A stretch of 64,000 nucleotides of DNA from Kappaphycus alvarezii (taxonomy: Eukaryota; Rhodophyta; Florideophyceae; Gigartinales; Solieriaceae), in the NCBI GenBank assembly GCA_002205965.3, contig NADL03000579.1, positions 682,001-746,000 on the forward strand, in the 5' to 3' direction. The position numbers and the translations under genes are program-made. Of the stretch, positions 59,175 to 64,000 are shown one piece after another (position 1 is the stretch's first letter; the number at the start of each line of letters is the position of its first letter). Below the pieces are notes generated by a model. That model worked only from the letters and a program-made list of their open reading frames with translations. It ran no database searches and was not told where the DNA came from.

Positions 59175-59485
59175 TTTTCTCAAACTTGTATTCCGCCGCA
59201 ATTCTCCCGGAAATTATCTTTTAGGTCGACCTTATAATTGTTTCAACCTCGCTGCCTGCTTCCGCCTTGCATCGAATGTCCTCTTTGCAGTTCACTCCGT
59301 TCAAGCCGAATCTCCTATCGGCCCGTTCCCGATACCTTCTTTCTCACTATCCTCAAATACATCCTTTGCCTTCATCCCTTGTTCAACCTCGGTCGTGCTC
59401 CGGAATTCCACCCGCCATCATTAGTTCACAGCTTCTACACCTCCACTGTCGAGGCTGTAATGCCCTCTTCTCTTCTAGATCCCCT

Positions 59486-59587
59486 GTGTAAATGGGGGGT
59501 TAATTTACTGTGGTAGATATGTGGGTTGGTATCCAGTAAATGTGTACCGGAGCGTAGATATCGTATCATTGTCAAGCCAATTGCGAA
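59486..59587 (-). mobile_element. T3 short element, about 102 bp
   Basis: AAATGGGGGGTTAATTTACT ... GTGTACCGGAGCGTAGATAT ... GTATCAT. Candidate duplication ATCCCCT at 59,479-59,485 and 59,588-59,594, shorter and less certain than for the 59,083 copy. Joining the flanks leaves an open frame (LLDPL-TASPSLVSLS). Confidence 0.55.
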
Positions 59588-60130
59588 ATCCCCTTACTGC
59601 CTCGCCCAGTTTGGTTAGTCTGTCCTGATTGTAATTGTCATTAAATAATTCTTCAAAATGTGCTACTATCGGGAGCTACCCACTTCTTGTCGACCTTACT
59701 GTTGCAGAGGTAACCTTATCTCTCTCGCTAAAACAAATGATGACCTGCGCTCTATTGCTTCTGGGGTTTTCTTTCGCTGTCTTCTCACGCAAGTACTTGC
59801 CAAAAGACGCAAGCTACTGTTATTTCTTATCGTTCAACTCATTAACTCGGAAGAGGGGTATATATTGGTACCGAGGCCATTGTTAATACCGTTGGATGAC
59901 GACCAAAATGAATATAATTTAGGGACGATGTTCTGATTCGAGTTGATGCACACAATGTATTTAATAGAATCAGTCGCCGACGCATTTTCAATGGAGTCGT
60001 AGAACACACGCCGAACGCTGCTACTACTGCTGCGGAGAAGCCATTTATCCTTCATTTGGTTTTTAGTCCACGCGCAGTTCAAATGTAACCCAACTGTATG
60101 ATTCATTCGGTCTTTCGGTCCTTGCCCTTC

Positions 60131-60953
60131 CCCGGTATCCCTATCTTTTGATTTTTAAAAACTGCATTCGTCGACTTCTCAACGTATGGTACGTATAACA
60201 AGATAATTTGTGTGTTTCCGAGAACTAATTCCCTGACGCACTGCGCTACTTGTAGAATCACAGTTCTGCTCTCGGATTTGCGTTGCGAATGTCAAAAATC
60301 CAAACAAATTGGATCATAAATACGATTTCAACGCTTCCCCATCCATTAACAGTTTTACCACTTCTGAATTTACTGTTCATGATTCTCCTGTCGGTTCCTC
60401 TGAGTTTCGATAGATATAAATGGGAGATGGATTGATAAAGAGAGAGAACGATGGAACAAGGGAAGGAGAATGAAAGAGAGAGTGGGAGAGTGAGACAAAG
60501 AAGCGGTGCGGGACGAAAGAAAAGATTTGAGAGGAAGGATGGGAATGAGATACATTCACAGACAGAAAATGGAGGGAGATTTGGGCCTGTATAGACCCTG
60601 GGGCGAGTTGACTGGTGCTTCGGGGCGATCAGAAGTTTCAATAAACCATGGAGACTCCGGAGGGGGACTAACTTTAACTTGCTTGAAATAATCTAGAGAA
60701 CATCAACGCAATCTTACAGAACTTTACAGTGCGTAATAATAACATACAATATCTAAGTTGTACAGCAACCTGCAGTAACCGACTTTGTTAAGCCTCTTTG
60801 TTAGCAGTGAGATGTCAGAAGAGCCAAGAGAAATTAATTACACTAAGAAGCCCGTCAAATTGGAATTAACCACAATAGCGCATCCCCAATCTTAAAAAAA
60901 TTAATTACAGTAGGAACGAAACTCAACTCATATCAAAAACTCACGTAATTCAC
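60131..60953. other. No gene; purine-rich tract and possible copia 3' LTR
   Basis: A purine-rich run (AGAGAGAGAACGATGG, GAAAGAGAGAGTGGGAGAG) spans about 60,435-60,545 and creates spurious open frames on both strands. Minus-strand sequence after the copia RNase H stop has a purine-rich GATTGGGGATGCG before TGTGGTTAATTCC, which could be the polypurine tract and LTR start. It cannot be confirmed because the other LTR lies outside the window. Confidence 0.3.
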
Positions 60954-61538
60954 TCAAATCAGAGGCTTTGTGAGAATATCGGAGACTTGATCTTCGGTTC
61001 GGCAATGAGATAAAAGCATATGCTTGCCGGCTAATGCCTCACTTACGAAGTTGTACCGAATGTCAATATGCTTATTTCGCTTGCTGATAGACCGGTTCTG
61101 GGCAGAGCTAATAGATCCTAAGTTATTGCCGAAGATTGAATACTTTGCGGGATGTTTTGCACACACTATCCCACAGAGGAGATTGAAGAACCAGCCGGCT
61201 TCCTCAGGAGCACTGCAGAGCAAAACCAATTCTGCTTTACAAGAAGACAGGAAGGCACATCTTTTCTTCTTGTAAAGCCATGTAGGCCCTTCAGATATCA
61301 TGAAGACAAATGTTTTTTGTTGATTCGGAGTTGAATGCCAGCTTATCCAATCTCAGTTGCTGTGACCGATAACCATAGCGGAGAAAGGGGGTCCAAAACA
61401 AATACCAAGATTCACAATTCCGTTAAAGTAGCGAAAAACTCGCTTCACTGCTTCCCAGTGGCTCGACTGGGGCCGTTTACAGTACTGCGAATTTTTCAAA
61501 CGGTAAAAAAAGTTTTTTGGACGATTGAATACCATTAA
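60954..61538 (-). pseudogene. pol: Ty1/copia RNase H and RT end
   Basis: From 61,535: RPQSSHWEAVKRVFRYFNGI + VNLGICFG, the HWxAxKRVLRYLxGT block. After a frame change come YKKKRCAFLSSCKAELVLL (SLSTAEAEYxAL), SISKRNKHIDIRYNFVSEAL (KHIDIRYHFIRE) and TEDQVSDILTKPLI at the C-terminus. This is the standard end of copia Pol. One frameshift near 61,330. Confidence 0.75.
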
Positions 61539-61559
61539 AGAAATAAGTATTCCACCTTT

Positions 61560-62170
61560 GGTGCGAAACAGTGTCGACGAAGGAAGTTCGCCGTCTTTGT
61601 TTCGTTTTTTCTCGATTTGAAAGTACCATGGGAGTTTCTACAGGCTCTGAATCACTAAATTTGAAATTGTTGAGTTTTTTGGTAGATGATACTAAAAATT
61701 GGGCAAAGTCTCTTTTCTGCGGTAAACAAAGGCTTGTATTACCAGAAAATCAATGACAGGGCCAAGATGTTTAGTCTTGAAGCGGCGCTTCAATTCAGTT
61801 TTGACTCTTTCGTATGTAGCTCTTTTTGATCCTTCGGAAAAGATATTTTAACCGTATAACACCATTTTTGAACCTGAGCTACTATACTAAGCCTAAATGC
61901 ATGTAGGAATTTTTCATGCTTTTTGCTTTCAAATCAAATATTTCATGTTCAAAAATCGGCTTTTTTACATGCTATTGACGTGGGGACTGTTTCAGTCTGT
62001 AGAAGGCTTTTAAAAGTATGCAGACCTCGTGAAAATTGTTTGCATTACAAACGCAAGATGTAAATTCCATTTGTATCTCTTTTTCAGAATATATGTTATG
62101 TAATACGATTACCACATCCATTTGAGCAAATTAGAGGTCGTAAAGATTCATTAAACAAAGAAAAAGGCCG
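61560..62170 (-). pseudogene. pol: Ty1/copia reverse transcriptase
   Basis: Minus strand from about 62,140: AQMDVVIVLHNIYSEKEIQM (QLDVKTAFLNGxLEEEIYM; the catalytic Asp is kept), VCILLKAFYRLKQSPR (VCKLxKALYGLKQAPR), stop, then LYG-stop-NIFSEGSKRATYERVK where LYVDDxL should stand. Next TELKRRFKTKHLGPVIDFLV, and SSTKKLNNFKFSDSEPVETP (LLExFxMxDxxPVxTP). The YVDD motif is destroyed. Two frameshifts and two stops. Confidence 0.7.
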
Positions 62171-62534
62171 AAAAAACAGAGGGAACCAGAGAAGCGTACA
62201 AGTCGTTCTACTCCAATCAAGGGAGCTTGCTAATTATTCTGGCGACGGTGCGGAAGTTCAGGCCAACTTTCGGTCTCACGTAGAACACGTAGTCACAAGG
62301 AATTACGTGCATTCATTGTTTCCCGAGGAAGAGTTTAAAAGTTTCATTTTCTCAAATGGAGTCTTCCATTTACTTGATCCCAGGGATCCGGAAATCGATG
62401 TACTTGAGAGAAGTTGCGTCTTCCTACGAAGCAAGGATGCCGACGGAGGTCGATGCAGTATCAACAATAATAGATGCATTCTCTGTGAAGACATGGATCT
62501 ACATCCTGCTCAGCTTCCTGGATACCTTAGATGA
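62160..62534 (+). other. Open plus-strand frame inside the copia element, unidentified
   Basis: About 120 codons open on the plus strand (VLLQSRELANYSGDGAEVQA, NYVHSLFPEEEFKSFIFSNG, DPRDPEIDVLERSCVFL, NNNRCILCEDMDLHP) occupy the gap between copia RT and integrase, where minus-strand copia motifs are not readable. It may be an inserted unrelated sequence or chance. No ATG start is defined. Confidence 0.2.
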
Positions 62535-62869
62535 AGGAAGAGGTATGACCGCACAGGAGTCATACTGAAGTGGAGGATAATTATTTTATTCCAGTAACAC
62601 GTCTACATCTTCAGTATCTTGCGCTACAAGACACTCTTGGATACTATTTCCCACTGACGACTATTTTTTTACTGGGAAAATTTCTTGTTCGGAATACTCC
62701 TCGATATCTTCTGTAGTGTATTGAAAGTCTGCATTCTAGACTGATTGAATATTACTTTTGGAGATTCAGCCATTTCCCCTGCATCGATGTCCCTAAGATT
62801 GGAAATTTTAGTTTTCTAGTAGCATCCCATCATAAATACCTCCATTGACCACAGATAAAACTTTTTGTC

Positions 62870-63640
62870 GTCTTTTCTATGGTGTCAACACCAGCATTGT
62901 GGTCCGAATATCCATAGATGAAATATGTTCGGAATTATCCTGTCCGAAGGAAATATGGAGTAGTGTTATCTGGTAGAGCTCTGGAGGATTCTCGGCTCAA
63001 AGTGTAAACAGCGGTAGAGATAGCTCTTGCCCATAACTGTTCGGGAGGACTCTCATGATGAAACATCGAGTGGCTCATGTTGAAAATAATACGACTCATT
63101 CGTTCAGAAACAAAATCTTACTGAGGTGTACACGATACGGAGAACTGATTTTTAATACCTTCCGAGAGTAGAAAACCCTTGAAACCTGAAGAAAGATACC
63201 CCTGTCATTGTGAGATCGCAAGGCTTTGAGGAAGAGACGGTCTTTCTCTGGGGCGGGATTTTTGTTATGAGATACGTGAACGTTAAGTTTCCTTAATTAT
63301 CGATCAGTATGTTTTTCTGCAAGTCTCTGGTTCTTTTTGAAACATTTCATAACCTTTGTATTTTGCGTCAGAGTGTATGCCCGTCTTCCATTTGAAGTAT
63401 TCTTCAATAAGTGATAGGAAAACCTTGTTACACCAAGGGAAAGGGTCATGAAAGGTCCCAAACATGTGGGTAAACTATCTAAGGGAGATTGGCGGGGTTA
63501 GTACCTCGTTGCTTACATATCGGGGTATCGGGGAACGATCCGAGTTGTCGAGGATGAACCCAACGCAAGAGCCATTTTCGTTTGATTCTTTGAGCTGGGT
63601 GCTCTGAAAGGTCCAATTTGTGACCATTGACTTGTTCCAA
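62870..63640 (-). pseudogene. Ty1/copia integrase
   Basis: VYPHVWDLS for VHTDVWGPLS (first catalytic Asp now His), FLSLIEEYFKWKTGI (FITFIDDYSRxTWxY), NVSKRTRDLQKN. Then KALRSHNDRGIF for LRSDNGGEY (second Asp also His), SVSCTPQ...DFVSERMSRIIF (Glu kept), and HHESPPEQLWARAISTAVYT with SRALPDNTTPY. Order and spacing are clear. Two of three catalytic residues are lost, and stops and shifts occur throughout. Confidence 0.7.
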
Positions 63641-63713
63641 CTACTGTTAATTTGGGCAAGTCCTTCGTGCCATGTTTAAAAGTAAATAAGAAAGAAAGTT
63701 TCTGAAAAAGGAG

Positions 63714-63911
63714 TCATTGATGAATCCCGGGCCATATCCATTGTATGAAAAACTTTTCAAGTATTCTAATGGTAATTGTAGAGTCTTCTATACCACTGAA
63801 ACGGTAAGCTCTCTTGAGATCGAAACGTGAGTTGATCACTCGATCTTCTGTGGAAGATACTGAAAGCAATTGATAGCACAGGCTAGGGATATGCAAAAAA
63901 TTCTTCATCAT
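63714..63911 (-). pseudogene. Ty1/copia gag-pre-integrase region
   Basis: KNFLHIPSLCYQLLSVSSTE + DRVINSRFDLKRAYRF matches the LxxVLxVPxLxxNLLSVSxLxxxG...F block that joins protease to integrase in copia elements. The element continues upstream beyond the window end, so gag and the 5' LTR are not available. Confidence 0.6.
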
Positions 63912-64000
63912 GCATTTGATTGCCGCACCACTCCGTTGAAGATTTAGGACTACATCTACAGATCATTCGATAGGCTCTGAGGATTCAGCTCCCAGATTCA

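Larger units (their letters stand above)
58871..60130 (+). pseudogene. RT-REL reverse transcriptase, N-terminal half (copy e), with two T3 insertions
   Basis: FAAFLAASNFVLSYIHRPFQ and FDAFRRASAAQFDPQ are followed by FEVINFLKL, where a T3 unit interrupts. Removing it and one duplicate joins directly to VFRRNSPGNYLLGRPYNCFN + LAACFRLASNVL in frame. A second T3 unit follows at 59,486. Then RT motifs: GNLISLAKTNDDLRSIASGV + FFRCLL (the GxLxxLxKxxGxxRPIAxGExxRR block), GTEAIVNTVG (GGxEAIVHxV), and VLIRVDAHNVFNRISRRRIF, which is motif A with Asp kept. The sequence fades near 60,130 before motifs B and C. Confidence 0.6.

Noticed and set aside
60258..60641. 127-codon minus-strand frame with Ser/Leu runs
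   Set aside because: Falls on the purine-rich tract at 60.43-60.55 kb; all three minus frames are open there.
1..64000. CRISPR array, bacterial operon or organelle DNA
   Set aside because: No spaced direct repeats, no gene strings with ribosome sites, and eukaryotic retroelements throughout.

Overview
This is eukaryotic nuclear DNA, gene-poor and packed with decayed transposable elements. I see no rRNA, no tRNA, no operon-like gene order and almost no intact long reading frame. The lineage cannot be fixed from the window. The element mix (Ty3/gypsy, a chromovirus, Ty1/copia, RT plus restriction-like-endonuclease elements, a DUF7869-type gene) occurs in several algal, fungal-relative and oomycete-like groups. 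Base composition is visibly uneven: roughly 1-24 kb is moderately GC-rich, about 25-57 kb is AT-rich, and the last part is mixed.

Layout. 0.9-5.8 kb: fragments of non-LTR-like elements (reverse transcriptase + restriction-like endonuclease, called RT-REL here), riddled with short nested insertions. A small signal-peptide ORF with its own TATA box at 3.3-3.7 kb is the only candidate for an intact host gene. 5.8-11.6 kb: a Ty3/gypsy element (G1a) with LTRs, primer site, gag, protease, RT, RNase H and integrase, all frameshifted. 12.3-13.0 kb: a solo LTR of the same family with a recognisable empty site elsewhere in the window. 13.0-15.1 kb: another RT-REL 3' end. 17.2-19.2 kb: the 3' half of a chromovirus. 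20.6-23.2 kb: an unidentified pseudogene and an RT-REL reverse transcriptase. 26.3-27.1 kb: RT-REL endonuclease. 31.8-37.1 kb: a second, minus-strand G1 element. 37.3-39.2 kb: an LTR inserted into a minus-strand RT-REL. 42.5-44.6 kb: a DUF7869-type transposase-like pseudogene. 45.4-46.4 kb: an unknown acidic protein gene broken by two stops. 57.7-60.1 kb: two more RT-REL fragments. 61-64 kb: a minus-strand Ty1/copia element running off the window.

The most interesting pattern is a set of short tails, T1, T2 and T3, all ending in ...TTCCCC (read as GGGGAA... on the other strand). They occur as the 3' ends of RT-REL elements and as 39-150 bp insertions flanked by target-site duplications of about 9-12 bp, often nested inside one another. 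The same T1-type tail also ends a different element that encodes only the unknown acidic protein. I infer an autonomous RT-REL retroelement and a protein-coding passenger that shares its 3' end and may be mobilised by it.

All domain calls come from reading translated motifs by eye. Boundaries of degenerate elements are approximate unless a target duplication or LTR end is stated.
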